Source of the DNA: Branchiostoma floridae | Taxonomy: Eukaryota > Chordata > Leptocardii > Amphioxiformes > Branchiostomatidae | NCBI RefSeq assembly: GCF_000003815.2 | Contig: NC_049995.1 | Location: 17,078,638-17,142,637 of the forward strand | Length of the DNA stretch: 64,000 nucleotides | Direction: 5' to 3' | Part shown: piece after piece, positions 23,603 to 33,507 of the stretch | Layout of the letters: every line of letters begins with the position of its first letter | How positions within the stretch are numbered: the stretch's first letter is position 1 | Made by a program: the position numbers and the translations under genes | The notes under the pieces: generated by a model | Seen by the model: only the letters and a program-made list of their open reading frames with translations | The model's database searches: none | What the model was told of the DNA's origin: nothing

Positions 23603-23767
23603 AAGAGAGCAAGAGAGAGCGAGAGAGAGAGCGAGAGGGAGAGAGAGAGAGGGAGAGAGAGACAGGGAGAGAGAGAGAGGGAGAGAGAGACAGAGACAGA
23701 GAGAGAGAGAGACGGAGACAGAGAGATACAGAGTGAGAGACAGACAGAGAGAGAGAGAGAGAGAGAA
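23533..23767 (+). repeat. (GA)n microsatellite
   Basis: A nearly pure ga run from 23533 to about 23602, followed by interrupted ga with caa, gac and ggg variants. It sits in the same place in the second 860-bp unit as the microsatellite at 22610-22853, but with a different composition. Confidence 0.95.
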
Positions 23768-24169
23768 GCCTAAAACACAACCAACGAGCAAGTAACAACT
23801 TTGCTCCAAGTAGCGTACATGAACTGCGGTAACAGCAAAGATATCAGAACATCGGAAAGCTCCATGTGTGCCGTACTGGAACACAGCCACCTCATCATGA
23901 CTAAGTCAGTCGCTGACGCATGGACTAAGATTACTCTTTATCCGTGGATAAAGGTGAGCTCGCGGCCTGTAATGAAAAGAACTCTCGTGTCTAATGACTG
24001 TTATTTTCTTTCGCCCATACAACATTTCTATTCCGGCCTTACTCCATGACTTTCTCATTATGAACAGAGTTAAGACAGATTTGGTTTGCATCAGGCACGG
24101 TATGCACATTAGAGACTTGTGAGGTGACTACTTTAACGAGCGATCATCACAAGCATTATTAGGCAATTT

Positions 24170-25110
24170 GAGACTGATATAGCATCATAAATACATAAAT
24201 TTACACCTTGGTATAAACCTTAGAACACGTTTAGGCGCCTCCTTAGAGACACTTTTAGTCACAATAACTTGATCAAAGTTATTGTGACTAAAAGTGTCTC
24301 TATGGAGGCGCCTAAAAGTGTCATAAGATTCTATTTCAATGGGTAATATAAATTATATGAATCTTGAAAAGTTATCAGCTTCAGCAGGTAAATTTTGGAT
24401 AGATTTAGTATCATAAAAACATTAAACTACACTCTGTTGCACCCCCAGTTGTACCTAACCGTGAACAGGTCCACAAAGACTCTTGGGGCGCAATAACTTG
24501 ATTAAACTACATTTAACTATTTGACGATCGGAAACATGAACAGTTTTTTTTTTCCTAACGTCATAAATATATGATGCAAGTATTTCAGTATCAGCTTAGT
24601 TAGACGTTTCTAGTATCATAAATACATTAATTTACACCCTGGTACCCTCCTGTTTTCCTAAATGGGTACACGAATACACTTTTAGACACGATGACTTAAT
24701 CAAACCTCTGACGATCGGAAATATAGATATGTATTTATTGACGTCATACATATGATGCAAGTTTATCAACCGCATCAGGTAATTATTTCCACTGATTAAG
24801 TATCAAAAGACATTGTTTCACACCCTGGTACACCGCCGTTTTAACTAAACGAACACGGGTACTCTTTTAGGTACAGTTACCAAATGCTTCAGGTAGTTTA
24901 TTAGACATTTTTAGTGTCAGAAATTCATTAATCTACACCCTGGTGCACCCCTGTTGTTCCTGAAAGTAAACGGGTGCACACATACTCTTTTCGGCACAAC
25001 AACTTTGTTAAAACCTCTGACGATTGGAAATATAGATAGGTGTCTCTTAACGTCATAGGTGTGATACAATGTTACCAAATGCTCCAAGTATTTTTATATT
25101 TCAGCCATAC
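24170..25110. repeat. Promoter-like tandem array, part 1
   Basis: Units of about 150-250 bp share atcataaatacattaattta, caccctggt, cctaa--gt-aacgggt, acactttt-aggcacaa, taacttgattaaa, ctctgacgatcggaaatata, ttattgacgtcata and caaatgcttcaggta. A perfect CRE (tgacgtca) occurs at 24739-24746. Related units continue at 30230-30960, 31770-31835 and 32560-32745, so later insertions split one old array. No unit holds a conserved reading frame. Confidence 0.8.
24225..24321. other. Long hairpin: 46-bp arms, 5-base loop
   Basis: 24225-24270 is reverse-complementary to 24276-24321 at 44 of 46 positions (mismatches at 24229/24317 and 24243/24303), around a gatca loop. The arm is built from the array motif acacttttag-cacaataact. 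It may have formed by inversion of one module, or mark a small foldback insertion. Confidence 0.9.
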
Positions 25111-25159
25111 ATAGTATGGTGAAATATATTGTATTCGTAATGTTTCTTTCTTCTTTCTC

Positions 25160-25833
25160 CTGTCAAATCTTCAAAGTGATTCATCTCCGCCGTTCCTGGA
25201 CAGAATGACCTGAAATTTGGCACAGGGGTAGAATGGGCCAATACCTTGATGCTTTTTTCTCAGTTTTTTCATATCTGCCTCTAAAATGATTTTATTGAGA
25301 TTTTTTTGGTCAATTTTAGACCAAAACTGTATATTTTGGCCCCTGTACCCTAATATTACAACCAAATGAGCTGAAATTCGACAGAGATGTGCCTTGATAA
25401 TGCCCCCATATAAATTCGATAACACTTTTGGTGTAGAGTACAACAAAATGCTTATTTTTGCGATTTTTTGACCAATTCTTGACCAAAAAAAGGACACTTT
25501 TGGCCCCTGTACCCTGGTATTACAACCAAATGAGCTGAAATTTGACAGAGATGTGCCTTGATAATGCCCCCATATAAATTCAATAACACTTTCGGTGTAC
25601 AGTACAACAAAATGCTTATTTTTGCGATTTTTTTTACCAATTTTTGGCCAAAAAAGGACACTTTTGGCTCCTGTACCTTGGTATTGCAACCGAATGAGCT
25701 GAAATTTGACACAGATGTGCCTTGATAATACCTTCATATAAATTCAATAACACTTTTGGTGTACAGTGCAACAAAAGGCTTATTTTTTGCGATTTTTGGC
25801 CAATTTTTGACCAAAAAAGGACACTTTTGGCTC
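25160..25833. repeat. 164-bp satellite, about four monomers
   Basis: The marker ctgtacc starts at 25343, 25507, 25671 and 25834, so the period is 163-164. Monomers share accaaatgagctgaaattt, cagagatgtgccttgataat, cataaaattcaataacac-like and aatgcttatttttgcgattt segments. A minus-strand frame of 188 codons (25171-25737) runs through three monomers because the period is near 164 with few stops. I see it as repeat-derived. Confidence 0.9.
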
Positions 25834-26467
25834 CTGTACCCTGGTATTACAATTAAATGACCTGAAATTTGGTATAGATAGGCATTAGATACTTGGTAAC
25901 AAGATTCAAGTCAAATTTTTGACATAAACAACTTTAAAATGATTAATTTTGGCACTTTTCTGAGGGGAAATTTGTTTTCTTTTGGCCTCCTAACGTGACC
26001 TTCCGTGACCCCGCACAGAGCCACACCTGTGCGCGTCAGCCGGAGAGTTGATTGAATCAAAGACCTAGCCAATCAGCGGAGAGGAGGCCAAAGGCTAATC
26101 AATATTCATAAGCGGGGCCTCATGATCCCGTATATAGCAGTGTTCCCGCCAGGGGGAGCGAAGCCCGCCTAAGGCTCTCGCATTTTACACTATTCAGAAG
26201 GCTTTATATTGTATCAGTTCTTAGGGGCATATCTATGATAATCGCAGCAGTCACTTAACTTCTCTTCAGGAGTTTAGCGTAACACTATTTCAGGTCAAAC
26301 CGTCAAAGGCAACTAAAAACAAACTTTAACATTACTGAGTTCAACAGTACTTATAACTTGTTATCCGAAGTTGAAACGCTAGCGATGGTATTTTCGCTGC
26401 GCTGTTAGCTCCGTGCGACTGTTGTTGACGGTCTTATAACGGTATATTTTGCACCCCTGTACCCTGG
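25834..26467. repeat. Longer satellite unit of about 620 bp, copy 1
   Basis: It begins with the satellite marker and continues through gaaatttggtatagatagg, a CCAAT-type box (gccaatcag at about 26067), aatattcataagcgggg, tatatag and ccgtgcgact-ttgttgacgg. The same order recurs at 28475-29205. The LINE inserted at the junction between the two units. Confidence 0.85.
26431..26467 (+). repeat. Target-site duplication of the LINE, left copy
   Basis: These 37 bases (gtcttataacgg ... gtaccctgg) are identical to 28438-28474. They directly flank the T-run and the truncated 5' end of the minus-strand LINE. Confidence 0.85.
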
Positions 26468-28437
26468 TTTTTTTTTTAATTTTTTTTTTTTTATTCACAT
26501 TTCTTTAAAGAGGATGAGACGGAAAGCAGACCCTGCTTATCGAGGTCTTCTCCTCATGTACATAAACAAAATAAAGACACACATACAGGACTACAAAACG
26601 CTAAATAACAAAGGCAAGAGATAATGATAACGACATGAAATAAAACAACAAGGAATCAAATAACAAAGTGACGTGTAGCTGGCATACAAACTTAGAAGTA
26701 AACAAATAAGGTTATAAATCAACTGAAACAACCTGTCTATTGAACACAAGACATAACTACATGAAAATAAACAAGGAATCAAACAACAGAGTGACATATG
26801 GCTGATAAACAAACTTAGAAATAATCAAATAAGGTTCAGCTAAAACGATCTGTCTGTTTGATGAACTTAAATACAACATCAAATAAATGACAGTTCTGAA
26901 TGGTAGATAGTACTGGGTTTCCCCTGAGTAAGGTTGAACATAAAATATTTTCAGTGGTGTGTCTTGGGTCAAATGGTAAGATACCCTGCATGAACATAGT
27001 GGTTAAAGATGACAACATATCAAGTCTTGCATCATTGTATAGAGGACAGTGTAGAAAATAATGTATAGTTGATTCGTTAGGGTGGCCACATTTACACATA
27101 GGACTATTTACACATTTATGTTGGAACAGGTGGAAATTCAACTGACCGAAGTTAAGTCTAAGTCTAGTGAGATGGATTGCTGGGAATCTGGGACCATGCG
27201 AGAAGTGAAGGTGGGTAGGAGGTCTATAGAAAAAAGACTCCAACTCATTTTTGAAGCTAGCAACAGAGGGAGATACTCTGGTAGTGAGCGGTAGTTTATT
27301 CCATGAAAGAACAGAGGAAGGTAAGAATGATCTCCTGTACTTCTCAGTTCTAGAAGGAATTTGGATATAATTTTGATTAGCACGAAGGCTGTATGTAGTG
27401 CGGTCACAGATCTGGGGTGGAATAATTTCACAAAGATATTCAGGTGTTAAACCGTTAACCATTTTGTAAAAATGAATAAGTTTGTGCTTTTGGCGTCTGC
27501 TGGCAGTAGTTTCCCACCCAACTTCTGACAAGATACTGTCGTTACTTGTTCCTCTCATTGCACCTGTGCAAATTCGAGCTGCAGTGAGCTGGACAGATTC
27601 AATTAGGTTGCAATCTTTAACCGACAATTCATCCCATACAACATCGGCGTACTCTAATAGTGGTCGTATCATAGTTTTGTAAAGAATTTCGAGTGTTTGC
27701 CTTGGAGCAAATCTTGAAATTCTCTTTAGTAAATTTGTTCGTTTCATTGCATTAGTTGTAATAATTGAAACATGTAATGACCATGATAATTTTGGCGTAA
27801 GATGTAGGCCGAGCTCGAGGTGTTTATGAGAGGATACCTCAGTCAACCGAATACCCATAAAATACAGTGGTGGATGTACAACTTTAGTTCGCTTGGTTGT
27901 AAAAGTTATTAGTTGAGTTTTAAGAGGGTTGAATGTAACGAGCCACTGACGTGACCAGTTATGAACTAGTCTAAGATCGTGATTTAGCCTTACAGCTGAG
28001 GTAATAGGGTCTCTAACAATCTCAGTTAGTGAGGTATCATCTGCAAATAAGCGGCCATCCGTTTCTAAGTTGTCCACCAAATCATTGATGAAAACAAGGA
28101 AAAGAAGTGGGCCCAAAATAGAGCCCTGTGGGACACCAGCACCAATGGGTAACCATTCGGAACAGGCTCCGTTGAGTACAACACGCTGCTCACGATCATT
28201 TAAATATGACTCAATCCAGGCAAGGAGGGGACCAGTTATTCCTAATTGTTTTAATTTGAAAATAAGCCCCAAATGCCAAACTTTATCAAATGCTTTAGAT
28301 ATGTCTAAAAAAACAGTACGTACGTCAAGTCCTTGATCAAGTGCTTGATGCATATTATGTGTTAGATATAACAGTGAGTTAACTGTCGAGTCTCCCGGAG
28401 AGAAACCTGAGTTTCGATCGGTGAGCAGTTTGTTTTC
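26468..28437 (-). mobile_element. 5'-truncated CR1/Jockey-type LINE with TSD
   Basis: A minus-strand insertion of about 1.97 kb. Its 3' end is the A-tail, seen as an almost pure T-run at 26468-26495. Its 5' end stops inside the reverse-transcriptase domain. A 37-bp duplication flanks it. The frame is uninterrupted, so it inserted fairly recently. The endonuclease and N-terminal reverse-transcriptase parts are missing, so it cannot move alone. The clade is inferred from the protein; L2 or a related clade is possible. Confidence 0.9.
26836..28437 (-). CDS. LINE reverse transcriptase, C-terminal two thirds
   Basis: The frame is open from the insertion edge (28437) to the stop: 28 codons, then a Met at 28353 and 505 more residues. 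Numbering from that Met, the first catalytic Asp is in FLDISKAFD (D17), the template-binding turn is GVPQGSILGP (73-82) and the active site is FADD (103-106). A C-terminal zinc-knuckle-like CxC...H...C motif (CKCG at 420-423, ending near C436) matches the zf-RVT region of such elements. The protein copies element RNA at a nicked target. Met-28353 is not a real start, because the true start was lost by truncation. All visible catalytic residues are intact. Confidence 0.92.
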   Translation of the reverse strand, partial: ENKLLTDRNSGFSPGDSTVNSLLYLTHNMHQALDQGLDVRTVFLDISKAFDKVWHLGLIFKLKQLGITGPLLAWIESYLNDREQRVVLNGACSEWLPIGAGVPQGSILGPLLFLVFINDLVDNLETDGRLFADDTSLTEIVRDPITSAVRLNHDLRLVHNWSRQWLVTFNPLKTQLITFTTKRTKVVHPPLYFMGIRLTEVSSHKHLELGLHLTPKLSWSLHVSIITTNAMKRTNLLKRISRFAPRQTLEILYKTMIRPLLEYADVVWDELSVKDCNLIESVQLTAARICTGAMRGTSNDSILSEVGWETTASRRQKHKLIHFYKMVNGLTPEYLCEIIPPQICDRTTYSLRANQNYIQIPSRTEKYRRSFLPSSVLSWNKLPLTTRVSPSVASFKNELESFFYRPPTHLHFSHGPRFPAIHLTRLRLNFGQLNFHLFQHKCVNSPMCKCGHPNESTIHYFLHCPLYNDARLDMLSSLTTMFMQGILPFDPRHTTENILCSTLLRGNPVLSTIQNCHLFDVVFKFIKQTDRFS

Positions 28438-28474
28438 GTCTTATAACGGTATATTTTGCACCCCTGTACCCTGG
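28438..28474 (+). repeat. Target-site duplication of the LINE, right copy
   Basis: Identical to 26431-26467. The satellite unit resumes right after it with tatgagtaacatttgg. Confidence 0.85.
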
Positions 28475-29205
28475 TATGAGTAACATTTGGTATAGATAGG
28501 CATAAGATAGTTGGTAAAATGATCCAAGTAAAATTTTTGGCTTAAAGTACTGTAAAAGGCTTAATTACAGCACTTTTTTTAGGGGAAATTGGTTTTCTTT
28601 CGTTCTCCATGCCATGATCTTTCGGACGTTCACCCCACAGAGCCGACATCTGCACCTGCGTCTAGCCGGCAGGAAGAGTTAATTCAATTAATGGTTCAGC
28701 CAATCAGCGAAGAGGAAAGCGAAGGCTAATTAATATTCATAAGCGGGACCACACAATACGTTAACTTGAAGACTCAGGCCGTACAGACTTCTCGCCAGGA
28801 TTTTTTCAAAGCGTCGGACAGGGGTCCGGGGGCCGCCGAATGTCCCTGGCGGGGTCCAGGGGCAGGGCCACTGTGTGTGTGGGGGGGGGGGGGGTACCCA
28901 GATGGGCGAAGCCCCCCCGGAAGCTCTTGCATTTTAGACTATTGAGAAGGCTTCTTTTATCAGTTTTTTTAGGGCCATATCTACGATAATCATAGCAGTC
29001 ACTTACTTCTCTTCAGCAGTTTGACTTTAAAATATTTCGGGTCAAAGCTTCAAAGACAACTAAAACCTCATAAACAACAAACTTTACTTAGCTCAACAGT
29101 ATACAAAAATATTGTACGGGTTGCCATCCTTAGTTGAAGCGCTTATTTATAGCGCTAGTATCTTCGATGCGCCGTTAGCCGCCGTGCGACTTTTGTTGAC
29201 GGTAT
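28475..29205. repeat. Longer satellite unit, copy 2, with G-rich insert
   Basis: Collinear with 25834-26440: acatttggtatagatagg, gccaatcagcg (about 28700), aatattcataagcggg, gcattttagactatt-agaaggctt, ccgtgcgac-tttgttgacgg. It differs by a G-rich block at 28805-28920 that includes (G)14 at 28881-28894 and could form G-quadruplexes. Confidence 0.85.
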
Positions 29206-30229
29206 GATATCCCTACGTCGCCGCCTCGCTGATATTCCCACGAACATGTTTCAAGAAAAATACCCAGCAAAAAACGCTGTTCTGCGTCAAATTCTATTCT
29301 ATAAAACATGTGGGACTCAGTGTTACAGTCTAAATATTTTGTAGAAGCACCGCTGTAGGAAAGAAGGTCCAAGCAATGTAAAACATCACGTAGCATGAAG
29401 TTCGCTGTCAACTGGCACACAGCACATGGCTGTTTGAAACTCTAAGTCTAATCAACAGCCGTGTTTGATTGATAGCCGGCGGTCCTTTGATGAAGTCGGA
29501 GAAAGGTGCGTTAGTTAGAAAATCTGTGTTTAGTTTTGATACGTAATTATAAGTTAGACAGTGGCGAGAATGATTATTTTCTCATCAATATTTCTGTTCA
29601 GAATTATTTGAACTTAATTGTACACCTAAACAATTGGCTTACCTGTGCAATGTTTATATGATTAATGATCATGTGTAACGTATGGCTCCTAGTCAATAGA
29701 TCAGCATTTTCTCTATAGTGACCACCTGTCTATAGTGGCCACATTTCCTAGTGCTGTTGTTGTTTGACATAAACTTTGAACATTTAAATTGTAAGTAACT
29801 TTAAACTGCCAGAGTTTCAGCCCAATAAAACACTCTCAGCGCCAGCCTCGAGGGTATGAACAGACTGACCAGACAGACGAAAATAAATCCTCGAACAAGG
29901 TTCAATCGTATCTTCCGGGTCTGGCAGGAAGTTGTTAAACTAAAATAATAATAGGCTCGATGGCTGATTGCATACAAAGTAAGACAGTTTAACAGTTTTA
30001 CAGCTTGAAGAAAACAAACGCTCCTACAGTACCTGCACCTGCTGAAAAATAGAAGCAAGCTCTGTTTTTACCTGGAATCAATTCACAATACCAGTCCACT
30101 TTGGGGGATAATGTACTGTTAAGAGGATGTTCCATTTTTGCGCAGGGTCGATTTGGAACAGTCCAATGTTGCGTGGGAAGGGGTATGGCTGAAATATGCT
30201 GTATTTGCTCTTAAGCAAATGTCGGCCTT
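29206..30229. other. Unassigned stretch
   Basis: Short unrecognised frames on minus (81 and 85 codons). The segment 29795-29850 (taaactgccagagtttcagc) is repeated inverted at 61985-62035, so part of this is dispersed repeat. Confidence 0.45.
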
Positions 30230-30958
30230 TCTAGTTTTAGATTTTTTTTAGTATCAAAAAGACTTATTCTACACCCCGGTGCACCCATTTTGTTCCTAAC
30301 CGTAAACGTGTACAAACAGATACCCTTTTTAAGCACAGTAACGTGGTTAAAACCTCTGACGATCGGAAATATAAATAGGTCTCTCTTTTACGTCACAGGT
30401 GTGGTACAAGGTTATCAAATGTATCAGGTAAATTGTTAAACTGATAAAGCATGATAACGACATTACGTTACACCCTGATGAACACTCTTGTTGTTCATAA
30501 CCATAATCAGGTCCACAGACTCTTTAGGCACGACAAGTTGATTAAACCACTTATAATTCTCTAACGATCTGAAATATAAGTAGGTCTTTATTAAGACGTC
30601 ATAGTCACGTTGACCACAACCTTTTTAGGCACGATAACGTGATTAAACCATATATAATCCTCTAACGATCGGAAATATAAATAGCTCTTTATTGACGTCA
30701 TAGTTGTGCTACAAGGTTGCCAAATGCTTCAAGTAATTTGCTGGACTTTTTTTAGTATCATAAATGCATTAATCTGCACTCAGGTGCATCCATGCTGTTC
30801 CTAACGGGTACAAAATACTCTATAAGGCACAACAACTTGGTTAAAAACTTGATGATTGGAAATATAATTAGGTCTGTAGTGACGTCATACGTGTGATGAA
30901 AATTCATCAAAGACATTCGGCAACTTGCTAGACTAATGTAATATCATAACGTCATTAT
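30230..30958. repeat. Promoter-like tandem array, part 2
   Basis: Continues the units of 24170-25110 (ctctgacgatcggaaatata, aaataggtct, acgtcatag, caaatgcttcaagtaa, caggtgcatcca, gttcctaac). TGACGTCA is perfect at 30693-30700 and 30880-30887. A TATA-like aaatataaatag precedes the CRE in most units. Confidence 0.8.
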
Positions 30959-30959
30959 A

Positions 30960-31196
30960 CCCCTGTCACATTATCCACGATCTTCGGGCGTATCGATGAA
31001 AGATCGCCCATATTTAAGACCATCAACAGAGGGTTGTGCGTATTTTTCACCTGAAAACCGTCCCTGCCAAATATAAGCCATACTGTGTACCTTGTACAAT
31101 TATTGTTTTATTGCAATAAAGTTATAATTATAAGCAGGGCTCGGGCGATTGCCGCAGAATCGTCGTCCGATCGATTTTTGCCAGATGTGACAGGGG
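30960..31196. mobile_element. TA-flanked MITE, CCCCTGTCACAT ends, copy 1
   Basis: The ends are inverted (cccctgtcacat, atgtgacagggg) and flanked by ta on both sides (also read as tata). Length 237 bp. Copy 2 is inverted at 62344-62571. Inside is a ttattgcaataaagtt segment resembling a LINE tail. No coding capacity; mobilisation in trans is inferred. Confidence 0.85.
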
Positions 31197-31389
31197 TATA
31201 ACGACACAAAGTTACACCAATGTGCACGTCATGTTGACTTCGTCTTTTTTTTAAGCTAACAACTTCAACATGCTAAAGACTCTGCAGCCTTTACAAAGAC
31301 TGTAAGGTTTGCACCATCGCACACCGAGGCATGCTCCTATTTTTTTTAAAGGTGCGGTGAGATCTTTAGCGTTCGTGTATCTTTCCTTA

Positions 31390-31767
31390 ACAAGGGACCT
31401 CCAATCCTATCCGAGGGACGGCCTGAAGTTAGATACTCATGTTCACCTGATTGAAGTGTGGAGAGCCATGCCTAGTGCCTTTCTCAAGTGTCTGTTCCTA
31501 AGGGCACAAGATCGGTGGCATGGAAATGGACATATGTGGTTTTGCTTTTGTTGTATTGTGTAAATATTGTATTGTATGTATTTGTTATTTGTAAATGTAT
31601 CCAGGGCCTCCATGAAAAGCAGTGTGAGTCACTGATAGAGCTTACCCTGGTAAAGGAACACGAAAATAAATCAATAAATAAATTTGATTATATGACAGGC
31701 CAGGATTCGAACCCTGGACCTCTCGGTTCCAAGCCAAACACGCTACCGCTGCGCCACATGATCCCTC
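31390..31767 (-). mobile_element. tRNA-derived SINE split by a LINE tail
   Basis: The head on minus has an A-box (tggcgcagcgg, 31746-31756) and a B-box (gttcgaatc, 31704-31712). The body is at 31390-31527 (accgatcttgtgccctta, gagaaaggcact, aggtgaacatgagtat). Between them lies a plus-strand LINE tail (31528-31689), so the SINE is older than the LINE insertion. Confidence 0.75.
31528..31689 (+). mobile_element. LINE 3' tail nested in a SINE
   Basis: The segment tccagggcctccatgaaaag, gagcttaccctggtaaagg leads to a tail of aaataaatcaataaataaat. It separates the SINE head from its body. The target duplication is not clear. Confidence 0.65.
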
Positions 31768-31769
31768 TG

Positions 31770-31835
31770 TTCCTAAACAGATACGGGTCCACAAAGACAC
31801 TTTTAGGCACAATACTTCAATTAACACCACATGAT
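31770..31835 (+). repeat. Promoter-like array, isolated fragment
   Basis: gttcctaaacagatacgggt, acttttaggcacaatacttc and aattaacaccaca match the 24-31 kb units. It also supplies the target site of the next SINE. Confidence 0.6.
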
Positions 31836-32211
31836 TTATTTATTTATTTGCCAATGATACAACTCATTACACGGATCTGCCTAGGCAGCTTTGGGCTGGT
31901 AGCGGCAGATCCACAGAGATACAGACGAACATACATCATCGGTCGACGTGATCGCACATGTTCACACACGACGGGGTTATACCGCCCCTTACGGGGTGAC
32001 AGACCCTTTCATATGCGCCAGGTCTACCGTCCGGGTGAATGATGTAAATCACCGTGAGCCGAAGCTAGGTACTCATTTTCACCTGAGTATAGTGAGGAAA
32101 GCCGTGTAAAGTGCCTTTCCCAAGGGCACAAGATCGGTAACACGGCAGGCGGATTCGAACCCGCAACCTCTCGGCCACGGGGCGAGCACGGTCCCACTGC
32201 GCTACGCGGTC
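31836..32211 (-). mobile_element. Full-length tRNA-derived SINE with TSD
   Basis: Minus-strand SINE of 376 bp flanked by a 9-bp duplication, ccacatgat (31827-31835 and 32212-32220). A-box tagcgcagtgg and B-box gttcgaatc (32152-32160) are intact. Body segments: cttgtgcccttgggaaaggc, ctcaggtgaaaatgagtacc, tgtcaccccgtaaggggcgg. The tail ends in aaataaataaataaat. Both Pol III boxes and both duplications survive, so this is a fairly young copy. Confidence 0.92.
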
Positions 32212-32216
32212 CCACA

Positions 32217-32390
32217 TGATGATGATGAATGGTTTATTTCGCAGTGGAGGCTGAATTGCTTATCACTTACAGGCTTAATAGGTATATTAGAAATCTTCAT
32301 CCATTAAAATCTGATGCACATTAAAATCTAACAAATGGATAGAAACATGGATAAAAAAAGGAAATATCCGGCAAAGCACCAAAGTTTATA
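32217..32390 (-). mobile_element. LINE 3' untranslated fragment with (ATC)n end
   Basis: The gatgatgatgaatggtttat start and the following gctgaattg match the LINE tail at 39442. Only non-coding 3' sequence is present. Confidence 0.55.
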
Positions 32391-32490
32391 ATAATTACTT
32401 TATTGCACAACAATTGTACAAGGTACAAAAGTATCGCTTATATGTGACAGGGCAGTTTTCAGGTGAAAGTGCGATGTAACACTCTGGAAA
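32390..32490. mobile_element. Partial copy of the CCCCTGTCACAT MITE
   Basis: Matches the internal part of 62344-62571: actttattgcacaa, ttgtacaaggtac, gcttatatgtgacaggg, ttttcaggtgaaa. Both terminal inverted repeats are lost. Confidence 0.65.
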
Positions 32491-32559
32491 TCGTGATTAT
32501 ATTCAATAGATTTTCCCGGACGTCAGAGATGCGGTAAACGGTAAGGAAATTCATCATTT

Positions 32560-32745
32560 TGTAGACTGATTAAGTATCACAAAGACATCAATTTACATAC
32601 AGTGAACTTCTAACCCTTGACGCGTCTACAAAGGCACTTTTAGGGCACAGTTAACACCACAAATAACTAGATTAACACCACATGTAAGACTCTGATGATC
32701 GAGGTTATAAATAGATTTTCGCGGACGTCATAGGCGTATTTGAAG
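32560..32745. repeat. Promoter-like tandem array, part 3
   Basis: Contains gactgattaagtatcacaa, ggcacttttagggcac, ttaacaccacatgta, tctgatgatcg, ttataaata and gacgtcatagg in the array order. Confidence 0.7.
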
Positions 32746-32829
32746 CCGGAAAAACTCGTTGCCAGCCGTGTACACTACTTTCCGGTACGACGTCAAGAAT
32801 GACACGACGTCTGACGTGAGGAGGTCTAT

Positions 32830-33370
32830 TTCTGGAGTCTTCCTTCCGCGTGATAATTGAGGTACTCAGAGCACCGACTGTGCACAATTGCGTTTCATTG
32901 GATTTCTTCACTCGAAAGACTCTATGTATGGTGAACTTTTTGTATGAACTATGTATAGTGAACTAAGAAATGACTTGCATTCACCTTCAGCACCGACTGT
33001 GAAAAATTATGTTTGTTTTTTATTTTTATTTACTTGTTCAGCTATTTACAAACAGCAAGGGCTGCAAATCTAGCCGTAGGCTATTATCAAGGGCTAACCC
33101 TGTACATGTTCGCAAATTGTGTTTGTTTACTCGAAAGGCTGTAGTCATGGTGAAATTGTGTTGTTAAGAGATGTATTCAACAATATTCTAATGAATACTT
33201 GACACGTGGTCGCCAAGGAGATGATATCAAACTTGTTCAAAAAATTCATAGCCGAGATGTGCTAACCGACTGTGTGCAACTGTCTTCATTGGATTTTTTC
33301 GCTCGAAAGACTCTATGTATGGTGAAGTTTTTGTTACCAAGAAATGACTTGCATTCACCATAAGTAGCAC
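32830..33370. repeat. Tandem repeat of 110-340 bp units, 3 copies
   Basis: Units share accgactgtg-acaattg, tttcattggatttcttcact, cgaaagactctatgtatggt, gaactttttgt and aagaaatgacttgcattcac. Copies fall near 32870, 33110 and 33265. A SINE tail interrupts the array. Confidence 0.7.
33019..33113 (-). mobile_element. 5'-truncated SINE tail with 15-bp TSD
   Basis: Minus-strand text gaacatgtacagggttagcc, cttgataatagcctacggct, tttgtaaatagctgaacaag matches the tail of the SINE at 48031-48365. Flanks 33004-33018 and 33114-33128 are aaattRtgtttgttt with one difference. The tRNA head was lost by 5' truncation. Confidence 0.8.
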
Positions 33371-33507
33371 TATAATACGTCACACTGTCAGCATGAGTTT
33401 AAAACTAAATGTTCCACTACGAAGTAACTGCTGATAAAGGAAAAGGAAAGTGGAAAAGTTTGAAAAAGTGGCTAGGAAACTGGGTACAAAATTCACTAGC
33501 TTCCGTT

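Larger units (their letters stand above)
22020..23830. repeat. 860-bp tandem duplication carrying microsatellites
   Basis: gtatgttata-aagctgatgct at 22091 recurs at 22951, an offset of 860. Homology covers nearly all of each unit (tttcgccaaagctagagg, gaggaccgtcatatcca, agaagcataatgaaatgtgg, ggaaggacataggctg). Each unit ends in a GA-rich microsatellite and the start of a third copy follows it (acaaccaacgagcaagtaac at 22872 and 23778). The long frames over the microsatellites are repeat artefacts. Confidence 0.9.

Noticed and set aside
25171-25737. 188-codon minus-strand frame
   Set aside because: It runs through three 164-bp satellite monomers. The repeated amino-acid pattern simply follows the DNA repeat, and I see no domain.
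26081-26112. Bacterial-type promoter or operon signals
   Set aside because: Nothing in the window looks prokaryotic; there are no ribosome binding sites, compact genes or operons.
31488-32042. 184-codon plus-strand frame
   Set aside because: It runs through LINE-tail and SINE sequence read in a non-coding direction.
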